In this document: positions 42,363-52,646 of the stretch, in pieces
Position numbering within the stretch: position 1 is the stretch's first letter
How the letters are laid out: each line of letters opens with the position of its first letter
Assembly (NCBI RefSeq): GCF_013032455.1
Contig: NZ_WQCF01000011.1
Location: 44,690-108,689, forward strand
Length of the DNA stretch: 64,000 bases
Reading direction: 5' to 3'
Origin: Ruegeria atlantica
Lineage (GTDB): Bacteria > Pseudomonadota > Alphaproteobacteria > Rhodobacterales > Rhodobacteraceae
The notes under the pieces: generated by a model
The model's database searches: none
What the model was told of the DNA's origin: nothing
Seen by the model: only the letters and a program-made list of their open reading frames with translations
Position numbers and translations under genes: made by a program

Positions 42363-43502
42363 ATGTCGCGCTTTGATGGATATTTCCTGCGGCAGTTGTT
42401 GATTCTGTTCGGCTTTTTCACTCTGGTTCTGGTCGGAGTGTTTTGGATCACCCGCTCAGTCAGTCTTTTTGACCGTGTTATCAGCGGCGGGCAGTCAGCC
42501 ATAGTGTTTTTGGAGTTCACCGCGCTTACCTTGCCGACGTTGATCCGGACCGTGATGCCGATGGCCGTGTTCGCTGCAGCTGTTTATGCCACCAATCGCC
42601 TGAGCCGTGAAAGCGAATTGCCGGTTATGCTGGCCACCGGTTCCAGCCCGTGGCGGCTGGCGCGCGGGGTCGTCTTGTTTGGTGTGATCGCTGGACTGAT
42701 GATGGCCGTCATCAGCGTGTTTTTACGCCCCGCTTCGGTTGAACAACTTGAACAACGTCAGGCCGAGGTGGCCGGAGATGTTACCGCACAGTTGCTGAAT
42801 GAGGGAGAGTTCCTGCACCCAGCTAAGGGGGTCACGGTTTATATCGGCAAGATTGACCTAGACGGTACGCTGTCAGAGGTCTTCGTGTCAGACCGCCGGG
42901 ATGCTCTCAATCCGGTCAGTTACTCGTCGACGACAGCATATCTGGTGAACAATGAGTCCGGCATTCACCTAGTGATGTTGGACGGGGTTGCGTTGCGTTT
43001 AAATCAGCAAGGCAGAACGCTGTCTTCAACCCTGTTCGCCGATGCCTCCTATGACATTTCTGCACTGGCAAACACGAATAAGACGGCCGAGCGCAGCCTT
43101 GAGGCTATCCCCACGGTCGAGTTGCTACGGGATCGAGAGACCATCATTGCCGCCGAAGGCTTTCCCGAAGGAGAACTGATCGACGAGCTGCACCAACGTT
43201 TTTCCTGGGTTGCGATCTGCATAGCAGTGGCTTTGGCCGGATATTCGACCCTGATGCTGGGCGGTTTTTCTCGTTTTGGCTTGTGGCCACAGATTTTGGG
43301 TGCGTTTACGATTTTGATCCTTCTCGAAGGTGTGAGAGGGTTTGTCTCTCCGGTTGTTATCGCCGAGCCAAAGCTGTGGATGCTGCTGTACCTGCCTGCA
43401 ATTATCGGCATTCTTATTTCAGGGCTATTCCTGTTGATCGCTGGGCGACCTTTGGTACGCAGACGATACCGAGGCACGACCGACGGGGTTCCACAAGCCT
43501 AG
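42363..43502 (+). CDS. lptF: LptF-type LPS export permease
   Basis: A 379-residue YjgP/YjgQ-family permease. It has three helices at the N-terminus (LLILFGFFTLVLVGVFWI, FLEFTALTLPTLIRTVMPMA), a periplasmic beta domain (HPAKGVTVYIGKIDLDGTLS) and three helices at the end. LptF and LptG form the membrane part of the LPS transporter with LptB. LptF and LptG usually lie in tandem; no second permease follows here, so this may be a separate or extra copy. The ATG follows GAGGG. Choice of LptF over LptG is by general likeness. Confidence 0.75.
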   Translation: MSRFDGYFLRQLLILFGFFTLVLVGVFWITRSVSLFDRVISGGQSAIVFLEFTALTLPTLIRTVMPMAVFAAAVYATNRLSRESELPVMLATGSSPWRLARGVVLFGVIAGLMMAVISVFLRPASVEQLEQRQAEVAGDVTAQLLNEGEFLHPAKGVTVYIGKIDLDGTLSEVFVSDRRDALNPVSYSSTTAYLVNNESGIHLVMLDGVALRLNQQGRTLSSTLFADASYDISALANTNKTAERSLEAIPTVELLRDRETIIAAEGFPEGELIDELHQRFSWVAICIAVALAGYSTLMLGGFSRFGLWPQILGAFTILILLEGVRGFVSPVVIAEPKLWMLLYLPAIIGILISGLFLLIAGRPLVRRRYRGTTDGVPQA

Positions 43503-44326
43503 TACGGCTCCCTCAGATCGGTCAGGCACGTCAGAATATCGCTGGAAGTGGCAGTGCCCTTGCGGGTCACCAGATACAAAGGCAACATCAGGTCTATTGC
43601 GCCAACTACCGGGATCAGATCGCCATTGGACAGGTGGTCGCGAATGACAAATTCCGGAAAATATCCGGTCCCGCCCCTTTGCAGGAGATAGCGCAATGCC
43701 ATCAGGCAATTGCCCAGAAACACCGTTTGTCCCCTTGCCTGCCGCGCGGTTGTGCGCACGTGGTCTTGATAGAGCTCTCCCAATTCCAGATTGACGAAGA
43801 CCGGATCATCCGCGGTCGGGGTTTCAACGAGTATCAAACGTTCTGCACTCAATTCGTGCGACTGCACACGCGGATCTTTGGGGTGTTCATGAGTGAGTGC
43901 GGCATCCAGAACATGGGTGGCAACTGCATCGACCATGTTCAAATCATGGTCAAAGTTCAACGTCAGCAGAAGCTGACCCAAACGCTCTTCAAACTGAATG
44001 GCTAGATCGACCAGCAACGGATCCCAGATGCTTAACTGTGCGCCCAAACGCAAGGCGACCCGATTTTGTGTCTGCATCGGCAAGTCGCGAGCTGCGAAGG
44101 ACCACAATGACAGCATTTGTTCGGCGTAGGGGCGAAACTGTCGCCCGAAATCAGTCAGGCCAGTGCCTCCGGCACCACGTGTGAAAAGCGGTTTGCCAGT
44201 TTCTTCCTCAATCAGTCGAATTCGTGCGCTGACGGCTGTCTGGGTTACGTTCAACTTGCGCGCAGCGGCATGGAAGCCTCCGGTCTCGGCCACGCAGAGA
44301 AATGTTTCGAGCGCCTTGAGTTGCAT
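43499..44326 (-). CDS. LysR-family regulator
   Basis: A 275-residue LysR protein with LKALETFLCVAETGGFHAAA and the helix-turn-helix KLNVTQTAVSARIRLIEEET. It is divergent from the HD-domain gene across 101 bp. ATGAAA-N6-TTTCAT at 44328-44345, touching its start, is a possible operator. It overlaps the end of lptF by 4 bp. It probably regulates the HD-domain gene. Confidence 0.88.
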   Translation of the reverse strand: MQLKALETFLCVAETGGFHAAARKLNVTQTAVSARIRLIEEETGKPLFTRGAGGTGLTDFGRQFRPYAEQMLSLWSFAARDLPMQTQNRVALRLGAQLSIWDPLLVDLAIQFEERLGQLLLTLNFDHDLNMVDAVATHVLDAALTHEHPKDPRVQSHELSAERLILVETPTADDPVFVNLELGELYQDHVRTTARQARGQTVFLGNCLMALRYLLQRGGTGYFPEFVIRDHLSNGDLIPVVGAIDLMLPLYLVTRKGTATSSDILTCLTDLREPY

Positions 44327-44427
44327 AATGAAAGTATTTTTTCATCGTTCTGATAAAATCAATTCATTTTTTTAACCAGAGGCATTGCGCTAATCTGCAC
44401 TCAACACCTGAGCCTAAGGAATGTGCG

Positions 44428-45018
44428 ATGCTGGATAAAAGCCACAAACCAACCTGGACCAGTTTTGAAGAGGCCACCAAGGCCGACTGGGACGCCGTCA
44501 TGGAATATGAAGAAACTTATAACGCCGCTCTTCCAGACAGGATTCTGGATGCGGTCCGCTCGCTGGACGAAGAGTGGACGCCCTATCCTGTAAACCGTTA
44601 TCAGCACAGCCTGCAGGCCGCGTCGCGGGCCTATGAGGATGGCGCGGACGAGGAGTTGGTGGTCGCCGCCCTGATCCACGACACCGGCGATATCCTGTCG
44701 CCCTACAATCACGGTGAGTTGTCAGCCGCGATGATGAAACCCTATGTCAGCGAGAAAACCCATTGGATTCTCAAGCATCACTGTGTGTTTCAGGGCTACT
44801 ATTACAACCATCACCTTGGCGGCGATCGGAACGCGCGCGAAAAATATCGCGATAGCCCCTATTGGGAGGACTGCCGCTATTTCTGTCATGAATACGACCA
44901 GAAGGCGTTCGACCCGGATTACCCGACAAAACCGCTGGAGTTCTTTGAGCCTATGTTGCGCCGAGTCCTGAACAAGGGCGAGGGGCACATGGAACTGAAC
45001 GAAACATCCGAGGGCTAA
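44428..45018 (+). CDS. HD-domain protein (PhnZ/MIOX-like)
   Basis: A 196-residue HD-superfamily protein. Metal ligands are seen in RYQHSLQAAS, AALIHDTGDILS, the His of NHGELS and LKHHCVFQG. The extra Tyr and Glu at the start, and the size, resemble mixed-valence di-iron oxygenases (PhnZ, myo-inositol oxygenase), which open C-C or C-P bonds with oxygen. A phosphohydrolase is the other reading. It converges on speB with a 4-bp overlap. The substrate is unknown. Confidence 0.7.
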   Translation: MLDKSHKPTWTSFEEATKADWDAVMEYEETYNAALPDRILDAVRSLDEEWTPYPVNRYQHSLQAASRAYEDGADEELVVAALIHDTGDILSPYNHGELSAAMMKPYVSEKTHWILKHHCVFQGYYYNHHLGGDRNAREKYRDSPYWEDCRYFCHEYDQKAFDPDYPTKPLEFFEPMLRRVLNKGEGHMELNETSEG

Positions 45019-45857
45019 CAGGCCGCCATCAAGCGATAGACGATCTGAGCCGCGGTAAAATCCCAGGCGGCATTGCCGTCAGGGGCCAGTTCAACGACAT
45101 CGAAGCCCACGCATTTTCGACCCTTGAGGGCGTGTTCGATCAATCGCAGTGCCTGATAATAGCCCAGCCCGCCCGGAACTGGTGTACCGGTTGCAGGCAT
45201 CTGTGACGGGTCCAGACCGTCGACATCGAAACTGACGTAAACCAGCTCGGGGAAATCCTCGGGCAGGTCCACGGCGTGGATATTGCCGGTAACCAGTTCT
45301 TCTGCATCCACATGGAAGACGTGGTTCTTTAAGCGGCTTTGCGCTTCTTCGGTGGAAAAGGCGCGAACGCCGAACTGGGCCAGGCGAATGCCCTCTTCGG
45401 CCAGCAGGTGCATGACCGAGGCGTGGCTGTGTTTCTCACCTTGGTATGCGTTACGCAGATCGGCATGGGCGTCGATCTGGACAATACCGATAGGCTGGTT
45501 CAGGGCGCGGGCCACGCCCATCACTGAACCGTAGCTGAGCGAGTGTTCACCGCCCAAGACAACCGGCACCTTGCCTGCCCGCACAGCCGTTTCGGTGCGC
45601 TGGGCAAGACGTTCCATGATTTCGGGAAGTGCGGCGTCACAATCCAGTGGCGCTTCGGTGTGGATGCCTTCGACGCAGGGCTCGGCGTGGCCGATGATCC
45701 GTTCCAATTCGTTGCTGGCCTCGATGATGGCTTCGGGTCCTTTTGCGGTGCCCGAGCCGTAGGAAACCGTGCGTTCTAGCGGTACGGGGATCACGCGGAA
45801 ACGAGCGTTCTCGGTGCGCTCGAAGGCTGTCAGTTCGCTGTTTAGGAAAATGCTCAT
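45015..45857 (-). CDS. speB: Agmatinase
   Basis: A 280-residue ureohydrolase with the manganese motifs VVLGGEHSLSYGS, VQIDAHADLR and YVSFDVDGLDPSQMP. It should split agmatine into putrescine and urea. Arginase is less likely because the upstream operon makes agmatine. It overlaps nspC by ATGA and is the last gene of the leftward polyamine operon speA, dehydrogenase, nspC, speB. Length is slightly short for the family but all ligands are present. Confidence 0.88.
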   Translation of the reverse strand: MSIFLNSELTAFERTENARFRVIPVPLERTVSYGSGTAKGPEAIIEASNELERIIGHAEPCVEGIHTEAPLDCDAALPEIMERLAQRTETAVRAGKVPVVLGGEHSLSYGSVMGVARALNQPIGIVQIDAHADLRNAYQGEKHSHASVMHLLAEEGIRLAQFGVRAFSTEEAQSRLKNHVFHVDAEELVTGNIHAVDLPEDFPELVYVSFDVDGLDPSQMPATGTPVPGGLGYYQALRLIEHALKGRKCVGFDVVELAPDGNAAWDFTAAQIVYRLMAAC

Positions 45858-47023
45858 GAGAGTCGGTCCTTAAAGTCTTCATAGCCGAACTGTTTGATGA
45901 CTTTCAGCTCGTCCGTTTCGCTGTTCCACAACGCGATGGTGGGTAGCGGAACCCCGTTGAAGGTGTTGGTCTTGACCATCGAGTAATGAGCCTGATCGAG
46001 GAAGGCAAAGCGCTGCCCGATCTCCAGCGGTTTGTCCCATGTGTAGTCGCCGATCACGTCCCCCGCCAGACAGGACGGCCCGCCGAGGCGGTAGGTATGA
46101 CCTGCCTCGGCCTCGTTCATCAGGGCGGGGCGATAAGGGGCCTCGATCACATCGGGCATGTGGCAGGTGGCTGAGATATCGGTAATGGCCAGATCTATAC
46201 CATTGGTCGGCAGGTCGAGGATTTCGCCGACCAGAATGCCCGCGTCCAGAGCCACCGCCTCGCCGGGTTCGAGATAGACGGTGATACCGTATTTTTCGCG
46301 GATGGTTTTGATGAACGCCACCAGCCCGTCGCGGTCATAGTCATCGCGGGTGATGTGGTGGCCGCCGCCGAAGTTCAGCCATTTGAGCTGGCCGAGGAAT
46401 GGCCTAAGTTTTGGCTCGACCGCTTCCCAGGTGCGTTGCAGCGGCTCGAACCCCTGTTCGCAGAGCGTGTGCATGTGCAACCCGTCGACTCCGGTCAGAG
46501 TCTCGGCGGTCAATTGGCTGGCTGGCGTACCCAGACGCGAGCAAGGCGCGCAGGGATCGTATTTCGGTATCTCACCCTCGGAATGTTCCGGGTTGATGCG
46601 CAGACCCACCTGAACATTGGCGGATTGGGCCTTGGAGAGGAAGCGGTCTTTCTGCGCCGGAGAGTTGAAGATGATGTGGTCGGACAGCGAAAGGATTTCG
46701 TCTATGTCAGCGTCCTTGTATCCGGCACAGAAAGTTGCGACTTCGCCGCCATATTCTTCACGGCCTAACCGGGCCTCATAGATGCCGCTGGCGCAGGTGC
46801 CGCCGAGGTGCTGGCGCACCAGAGGGGCCAGTGCGAACATCGAAAACGCCTTGAGCGCGCTCAGCACATGCGCGCCGGATCGGGTGCCGATGTCAGCAAG
46901 GATCGTAAGGTTGCGTTCGACGGCCTTTTCATCGACCACGAAACACGGGGTGGGCACGCGGTTGAGGTCGAAATTGCGGAAGGCTCCGGCATCACCGGCT
47001 TGGGTGGTCATCATGTCGGACAT
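45854..47023 (-). CDS. nspC: Carboxynorspermidine/carboxyspermidine decarboxylase
   Basis: A 389-residue PLP enzyme of the fold III (alanine racemase-like) class. The PLP Lys is in VLSALKAFSMFA, and WLNFGGGHHITRDDYD and CHMPDVIEAPYRP are typical of NspC. It decarboxylates carboxyspermidine to spermidine (or the nor form). It is the third gene of the operon, after the dehydrogenase. With the other three genes it completes a route from arginine to spermidine without S-adenosylmethionine decarboxylase. Confidence 0.92.
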   Translation of the reverse strand: MSDMMTTQAGDAGAFRNFDLNRVPTPCFVVDEKAVERNLTILADIGTRSGAHVLSALKAFSMFALAPLVRQHLGGTCASGIYEARLGREEYGGEVATFCAGYKDADIDEILSLSDHIIFNSPAQKDRFLSKAQSANVQVGLRINPEHSEGEIPKYDPCAPCSRLGTPASQLTAETLTGVDGLHMHTLCEQGFEPLQRTWEAVEPKLRPFLGQLKWLNFGGGHHITRDDYDRDGLVAFIKTIREKYGITVYLEPGEAVALDAGILVGEILDLPTNGIDLAITDISATCHMPDVIEAPYRPALMNEAEAGHTYRLGGPSCLAGDVIGDYTWDKPLEIGQRFAFLDQAHYSMVKTNTFNGVPLPTIALWNSETDELKVIKQFGYEDFKDRLS

Positions 47024-47049
47024 GTCCGGCGTCTCCGATTGTGGAGAGG

Positions 47050-47086
47050 CCGGGGGGCTCTGCCCCCCGGACCCCCCGGGATATTT
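47050..47086 (+). repeat. GC hairpin with ATATTTTT tail (Rhodobacterales-type repeat)
   Basis: CCGGGGGGC, loop TCT and GCCCCCCGG form a perfect 9-bp stem at 47050-47070. A CCCCCCGGG block and ATATTTTT follow. I recall very similar sequences between many Rhodobacterales genes. It lies in the 86-bp gap inside the polyamine operon and reads as a terminator on the plus strand, opposite to the genes. Confidence 0.6.
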
Positions 47087-47109
47087 TTAGCCAGATGAAG
47101 CTGTGTGGA

Positions 47110-48333
47110 TCAAAATTCGACCGGGCCGTCGAGTTCGTGGACCTGCCATGGCAGGCCATGCTCATTCAGCATGTCCATAAAGTCGTCCGGGTCCAGCTGT
47201 TCCATGTTCCAGACGCCCGGTTCGCGCCAGTTGCCTTTCAGCACCTGCGCAGCGCCGATCATGGCGGGAACGCCGGTGGTGTAGCTGACGGCCTGGCTGC
47301 CGACTTCGGCATAGCACTCTTCGTGGTCACAGATGTTGTAGATGTAATAGGTCTTTTCACCCGATCCGTCCTTGGCCTGACCAGTGGCGATGTCGCCGAT
47401 GCAGGCCTTGCCCTTGGTTTCCGCGCCCAGATCGCCGGGGTCGGGCAGCAAGGTTTTCAGGAACTGGATCGGGATGATTTCCTTGCCGTCATGCATCACC
47501 GGGTCGATGCGGGTCATGCCTACGTTCTGAAGTACCGTCGCGTGTTTGATATAGGCGTCGCCAAAGGTCATCCAGAAACGGGCACGCTCAATCTCGGGGA
47601 AGTGGGTGGAAAGCGACTCCAGTTCCTCATGATACATTTGGTACATGTTTTTCCGGCCGATGGCAGGGAAGTCGTATTCGACCTTGTTGGTCAGTGCCGG
47701 GCTATGGTGCCATGCACCGTTTTCCCAGTGGCGCACTTCGGCCAGCACTTCGCGCAGGTTGATTTCGGGATTGAAGTTGGTGGCGAATTCCTGATCGTTC
47801 GAGCCGCCGTTGGCGTCCAGCACGTCGATCTGGCGGATGGTGTCCAGCTTGTGCTTCTTCAGCCATTTGGCGAAGACGGATGTCACGCCCGGATCGAAGC
47901 CCGAGCCGAGGATGGCAGTCAGGCCCGCCTCTTTGAACCGCTCCTGATAGGCCCATTGCCAGTGGTATTCGAACTTGGCCTCATCCTCGGGCTCATAATT
48001 CGCGGTGTCGAGATAGTGGATGCCGGCCTCAAGGCACGCATCCATCAAAACCAGATCCTGATAGGGCAGGGCGAGGTTCACGAGGATTTCAGCGCCGGTT
48101 TCCTTGATCAGCTTGACCGTGTCTTCGACCTTGTAGGCGTCCAGTTCTGCCGTTGCGATATCAATGCCCACGCGTTCTTTCACCGCTTTGGCGATGGCGT
48201 CGCATTTCGATTTGGTCCGGCTGGCCAGAGTGATTTCGGTGAAGATGTCCGAATTCATCGCCATCTTGTGCACGGCGGCGTGGGATACGCCGCCCGCGCC
48301 GACAACCAGTGTTTTGCCACTCAAAGTTCCCAT
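47110..48333 (-). CDS. Carboxyspermidine dehydrogenase (saccharopine dehydrogenase family)
   Basis: A 407-residue Rossmann enzyme with the start KTLVVGAGGVSHAAVHKMAM. The family members EILVNLALPYQDLVLMDAC and GFDPGVTSVFAKW match saccharopine-dehydrogenase-like carboxynorspermidine synthase. It reductively joins putrescine and aspartate semialdehyde into carboxyspermidine with NADPH. The ATG at 48333 has a GGAG site, 22 bp after speA. The amine preference (putrescine over diaminopropane) is inferred from speA and speB in the same operon. Confidence 0.9.
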   Translation of the reverse strand: MGTLSGKTLVVGAGGVSHAAVHKMAMNSDIFTEITLASRTKSKCDAIAKAVKERVGIDIATAELDAYKVEDTVKLIKETGAEILVNLALPYQDLVLMDACLEAGIHYLDTANYEPEDEAKFEYHWQWAYQERFKEAGLTAILGSGFDPGVTSVFAKWLKKHKLDTIRQIDVLDANGGSNDQEFATNFNPEINLREVLAEVRHWENGAWHHSPALTNKVEYDFPAIGRKNMYQMYHEELESLSTHFPEIERARFWMTFGDAYIKHATVLQNVGMTRIDPVMHDGKEIIPIQFLKTLLPDPGDLGAETKGKACIGDIATGQAKDGSGEKTYYIYNICDHEECYAEVGSQAVSYTTGVPAMIGAAQVLKGNWREPGVWNMEQLDPDDFMDMLNEHGLPWQVHELDGPVEF

Positions 48334-48355
48334 GGGGGTAATCTCCTCTCTGGGG

Positions 48356-50245
48356 TTATTCGTAATAGGTGTAGCCGTTGATCGAGTCGCGATAGGCGCT
48401 CATCAGGGTTTTGCGATCCTTAGCCATCAGAGTACCTGTCGAGATCGCCTCGTCCACCATTTTGCGGAAGGCGGCGACGCAATCCTGCGGGTCGAACTCG
48501 ACATAGGACATGACTTCGGAAATTGTGTCACCCTCCTGCTCGTGCAGCAGGTCGAAGCCGCCATCGGGGCGCAAGTCGATCGTGACCACGTTCGTATCAC
48601 CGAACAGGTTGTGCAGATCGCCCAGTGTTTCCTGATAGGCGCCGACAAAGAAGACACCCATCAAGTATTCTTCGTGCTCAGGCAAAGAGTGCACCGGCAG
48701 GCTGGGCGAGACGCCGTCGGCTAGAATAAACCGGTCGATCCTACCGTCGCTGTCGCAGGTGATGTCTGACAGCACGGCGCGGCGGTCCGGCATCTGGTTC
48801 AGGTTTTGCAACGGTACAATCGGGTGCAGCTGATCGATGGCCCAGACATCGGGCAGGGATTGGAACAGCGAGAAGTTGCAGTGATAGATATCGGCCACTT
48901 TCTCAAACTGGTCGTCTACATCGGTTTCCAGATCCTCATTCGCCGCCAGTGCTTTGAGGCGGGCCATCAGCGACAGATAGATACGCTCGGCCCGGGCCAT
49001 CTGACGCAGGTCAACGTAGCCTCGGCGGAACAGTGCACGCAGTTCGTTACGATAGAAAGTAGCGTCGTTCCAGCATTCCTGCAGGCGGTCGCTGCTGAGA
49101 TAGCCATGCACGGCGGCGAGGTCCGAAACCAGATGGTGATCTTCGGGTTCGACCTCGGGGCCGTTTGGTGCGTCGTAAAGCGTGCTTTCCAACACGTTGA
49201 AGACCAGCATCGAGGATGTCGCCACCACCGCACGGCCGCTTTCTGTGACCAGTGTGGGATGGTTGACTTCGGCCTCATCCATCGCATAAGCGACGGTTTC
49301 GACGACATTGGCGCAGTATTCCTCGACCGTGTAGTTAATCGAATTCTCAGCCGCTTTCTTCTCGCCGGTATAGTCCACGCCCATACCGCCGCCGAGGTCT
49401 AGATGGGTCAGAGGCACGCCCTCACGCGTCAGTTCAGTGTAATAGCGACAAGCCTCACCAACGGCGCGGCGGACGTCGTTGACGTCCTGCACCTGAGAGC
49501 CAAGATGTGAATGCTGCAGCTTCAGGCAGTGTAACAGGCCCGCCGCTTTCAACTTGTCGACGGTGGCCACCAGTTGATCGGTATTCATGCCAAAGGCCGA
49601 GCGGTCGCCCGAGCTTTCCTCCCATTTACCGCTGATCTGGTTGGTCAGTTTTACCCGCACGCCGATCAGGGGCTCGATGCCGAGCTCATTGTAGACTTCG
49701 ATAACTGTTTCGGCTTCTTTCGGGCTTTCCAGAACGATAACGGTGTTGAAACCGATTTTGCGGCTGAGGATGGCCAGCTGGATGAATTCTGCGTCCTTGA
49801 CGCCGTTGCACACGATCAAGGCTTCGGGGGCCAGCCGGTGGGCCAACGCCACGACCAGTTCGGGCTTGGATCCGGCCTCAAGGCCGTAGTTGTATTTCTT
49901 ACCGAACTCGACGATCCGATCGACCACCTGCGCCTGCTGGTTCACCTTGATCGGGAAGACACCGCGATAAGAGCCCTTGTAGCCGACGCGCGTGATGGCA
50001 TCGCGGAAGCTTTCGTTCAGATGGGCGATTTCATGCTCTAGATAAGACGTAACGCGCAAGACCATCGGCGCCTTGATGCCCCGGTCATCCAGATCGCTGA
50101 GGATACCGGGCAGGCTGATCGCCGCCGCCTCAGGAACCAGAGGATTGCGCAGACCGATTTCTCCCTGCTCCGTCACCTCGATAAGGCCTCTGCCCCATTT
50201 CTCAACCCCGTAAATGGAATGCGGTGCGTCGGGCGTCTGTTTCAA
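48356..50245 (-). CDS. speA: Biosynthetic arginine decarboxylase
   Basis: A 629-residue PLP enzyme of the SpeA type. The PLP Lys is in GVFPIKVNQQAQ near residue 98, with SGKWEESSGDRSAFG, LHLGSQ-like SHLGSQVQDVNDV and LDLGGGMGVDYTG. It converts arginine to agmatine and CO2 as the first step of the operon. The start appears to be TTG at 50245 with AAGGA upstream, since no earlier ATG fits. Nothing notable is seen in the 414-bp gap before it (50246-50659). Confidence 0.95.
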   Translation of the reverse strand: MKQTPDAPHSIYGVEKWGRGLIEVTEQGEIGLRNPLVPEAAAISLPGILSDLDDRGIKAPMVLRVTSYLEHEIAHLNESFRDAITRVGYKGSYRGVFPIKVNQQAQVVDRIVEFGKKYNYGLEAGSKPELVVALAHRLAPEALIVCNGVKDAEFIQLAILSRKIGFNTVIVLESPKEAETVIEVYNELGIEPLIGVRVKLTNQISGKWEESSGDRSAFGMNTDQLVATVDKLKAAGLLHCLKLQHSHLGSQVQDVNDVRRAVGEACRYYTELTREGVPLTHLDLGGGMGVDYTGEKKAAENSINYTVEEYCANVVETVAYAMDEAEVNHPTLVTESGRAVVATSSMLVFNVLESTLYDAPNGPEVEPEDHHLVSDLAAVHGYLSSDRLQECWNDATFYRNELRALFRRGYVDLRQMARAERIYLSLMARLKALAANEDLETDVDDQFEKVADIYHCNFSLFQSLPDVWAIDQLHPIVPLQNLNQMPDRRAVLSDITCDSDGRIDRFILADGVSPSLPVHSLPEHEEYLMGVFFVGAYQETLGDLHNLFGDTNVVTIDLRPDGGFDLLHEQEGDTISEVMSYVEFDPQDCVAAFRKMVDEAISTGTLMAKDRKTLMSAYRDSINGYTYYE

Positions 50246-50659
50246 TCAGGTCAGTCCTTAACTTTTGAGTGCGTATTTAGCGCCCGCCAATACGGCAGCA
50301 GTTTGATTCTTCCAAGTGTAATCTATGTGGCGGGATTTGCCGAGTTTTTGCGGGTGTTTGAATTGGGATCAGGTGATTGCCCCATTGGCAGTCCAAATAG
50401 GCGGAACCGAGAGGGTTGGATGAGAGTTCGCCAACGATCCCAGTGCCTGATGTGAAAACGAAACCCTCGAGGCCGGGGCCAATGCCGCAGACATCTTGCA
50501 ATCGGAAAACTTCACCCAGTTGACCTTTCGCGCCGTCAGATGATGGCTACGGTTTCCCCTCACCGGAAATAGCGATGCTGTCAGCATGGCCGTGCAGCCT
50601 TGTTTGAAGGGCATCTGGGGCAGCAAGGGCAAACTGAGCGTGAAATCCTTTGTGTCCGA

Positions 50660-52201
50660 TCACAGGCTTTCGAGAAACCGGATCAAGGCATTACGGTCGG
50701 GTTTGGGCATGGTGACAACCGTATCGCGGGCTGACTGTGCCTCACCTCCGTGCCACAAGATGGCTTCCAGCAAGGATTGCGCTCGGCCGTCATGCAGGAA
50801 CTGCGTATGTCCCGAGACTTGTTGCGTCAGGCCAATTCCCCACAGTGGCGGGGTACGCCATTCGCGGCCCGTGGCACGCGCTTCGGGGCGGTTGTCGGCC
50901 AGTCCTTCGCCCATGTCATGCAACAGCAGGTCGGAATAAGGCCAGATCAGCTGAAAACTGTGCTCGGGCCGGTCCGGCATGCGGTGGGTGACAAAAGCGG
51001 GTGTATGGCACGAGGCACAGCCAGTATCGTTGAACACCTGTTTGCCACGCAAAACCTGCTGGTCGTCTACATCGCGCCGCGTGGGAACGCCCAGATTGCG
51101 GCTGTAGAAAGCCACCAGATCCATGCCGGTCTGGTCGATCTCGAACAAGCGATCATCACCGTCACCATGTGGAGCGCTCACGCAATCGATCTGTGCTGTG
51201 GTGCAATCTCCGTGACCGGCAGGGTAGAGCGGGCTGGAGATGCCGAGATCACCGGCAAAGGCTGCCGCCGATTGCTCCATGATTGTGGGCATCCCGGCCT
51301 TGTGCCCGAACCGGCCCATCATTGGTTTGGCAAATTCTGTTGCCCAGACGATGTTTGGACGACCTGAGATGCCGTCGCCATCAGCATCTTCCGGGTCGGA
51401 ATTGGCCAGCAGGTCCTCGACCGGGATCGCTTCGAGTAGCCCGAGACCGATCATCTGCGGCGCCACACGCGGGCTGAGCATGGCATCCGGGTGCAACGGT
51501 CCGTATCCCAGGTCAGCCGCAGCGTAGGTCGGTTTGCGTAATGTGATGGTTTCGCCGTCCGACAAGGTGACCGGCACGTCCTTGTATGTGATGTCCAGCC
51601 GGTATTCCGCCGGATGGCCGGGCAGGGCCAGATCCTGCATCTGGCCACCGTAGTTCGGTTCGGGTTGGGTGGCGATGTAGTCCTCAATTTCTTCGATCCC
51701 CTCACCACCGGGGATCGAAACCCGCAGAAACATCGAAATCGCGTTGTCTTCGGGGCCGTTGGGGGTATGCCCGCGCCCGTCCTTGATGTGACAGCGCTGA
51801 CACGAGCGGGCATTGTAAAGCGGCCCCAGCCCATCCGAGGCCAGTGTAGAAGCCGGAGAAGACACCCAGATTTTCCGGAACAGCCCGTTGCCGACCTTAA
51901 AGTCCAGCTCTTGCTCAAAGCTCAGATTGCCTGAAGGCTGCGAAAACGCGTTAGCATCCGTAAGAGCGCGGACGGTCGCGGCACCGGCTGATAGTTCCTC
52001 GAACTTCTGCGAGTTGCTGAAATCCGATGGCGCAGCGGTGGCGCGGGCGACGCGAAGGCGTTCATCCTCGGTGCGGGGTTCAAAATTTAGGTGGAGATCC
52101 TGCAGTTCGGTGGCAAGCGTTTGTGTGGCCGCAAGCGCGGCCACTGACAGCGCGACAAACCTATTCGCCTTCGTCCATTTTCGATGCGTTGAGTTGCGCA
52201 T
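50660..52201 (-). CDS. Dihaem cytochrome-type protein (DUF1111, thiol-oxidoreductase family)
   Basis: A 513-residue exported protein. A signal peptide ([18 protein letters not shown]) leads to a DUF1111 domain with two CxxCH haem sites, [12 protein letters not shown] near residue 143 and [11 protein letters not shown] near residue 400. Such proteins lie beside imelysin genes in iron-linked clusters and may act as a periplasmic peroxidase or oxidoreductase. The ATG at 52201 overlaps the 3' end of bfr by 41 bp in another frame. It is the last gene of the leftward iron cluster. Confidence 0.85.
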   Translation of the reverse strand: MRNSTHRKWTKANRFVALSVAALAATQTLATELQDLHLNFEPRTEDERLRVARATAAPSDFSNSQKFEELSAGAATVRALTDANAFSQPSGNLSFEQELDFKVGNGLFRKIWVSSPASTLASDGLGPLYNARSCQRCHIKDGRGHTPNGPEDNAISMFLRVSIPGGEGIEEIEDYIATQPEPNYGGQMQDLALPGHPAEYRLDITYKDVPVTLSDGETITLRKPTYAAADLGYGPLHPDAMLSPRVAPQMIGLGLLEAIPVEDLLANSDPEDADGDGISGRPNIVWATEFAKPMMGRFGHKAGMPTIMEQSAAAFAGDLGISSPLYPAGHGDCTTAQIDCVSAPHGDGDDRLFEIDQTGMDLVAFYSRNLGVPTRRDVDDQQVLRGKQVFNDTGCASCHTPAFVTHRMPDRPEHSFQLIWPYSDLLLHDMGEGLADNRPEARATGREWRTPPLWGIGLTQQVSGHTQFLHDGRAQSLLEAILWHGGEAQSARDTVVTMPKPDRNALIRFLESL

Positions 52202-52646
52202 AGTTGGCTTCGCCAATCCTTTCGTAAAGGTCAAGCTGAGTTTCGAGGAAGTCGATATGGCTTTCCTCATCCCGGAGCAGCCCTTCGAACAGTGACATGG
52301 AAACAAAGTCGCCCGCCTCGCGGCAATAATCGCGGGCCTCGGCATAAAGTGCGCGGGCATCCAGTTCCGCCGCCAAGTCACATTCCAGTGTTTCCTTTGG
52401 GGTCTGTCCGATCCTCAGGGGGTCAAGTTTTTGCAGGTTGGGGTGGCCTTCCAGAAAGATAATACGTTCAATCAGTTTGTCCGCGTGCTCCATCTCTTCG
52501 ATGGATTCCTCGCGGCTTTTCTTGGCCATATGACCAAGGCCCCAATCCTCTTGCAGGCGATAGTGCAGCCAATACTGGCTGACGGCTGTCAGTTCATGCC
52601 GCAGAGATTTGTTGAGATATTCTATGACTTTGGGATCGCCCTTCAT
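52161..52646 (-). CDS. bfr: Bacterioferritin
   Basis: A 161-residue ferritin with every ligand in the classic position: Glu18, Glu51, His54, Glu94, Glu127 and His130 of the di-iron site, Tyr25, and haem ligand Met52. It stores iron in a 24-subunit shell. The gene overlaps bfd upstream by 53 bp and the dihaem gene downstream by 41 bp, a very tight arrangement. Confidence 0.96.
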   Translation of the reverse strand: MKGDPKVIEYLNKSLRHELTAVSQYWLHYRLQEDWGLGHMAKKSREESIEEMEHADKLIERIIFLEGHPNLQKLDPLRIGQTPKETLECDLAAELDARALYAEARDYCREAGDFVSMSLFEGLLRDEESHIDFLETQLDLYERIGEANYAQLNASKMDEGE

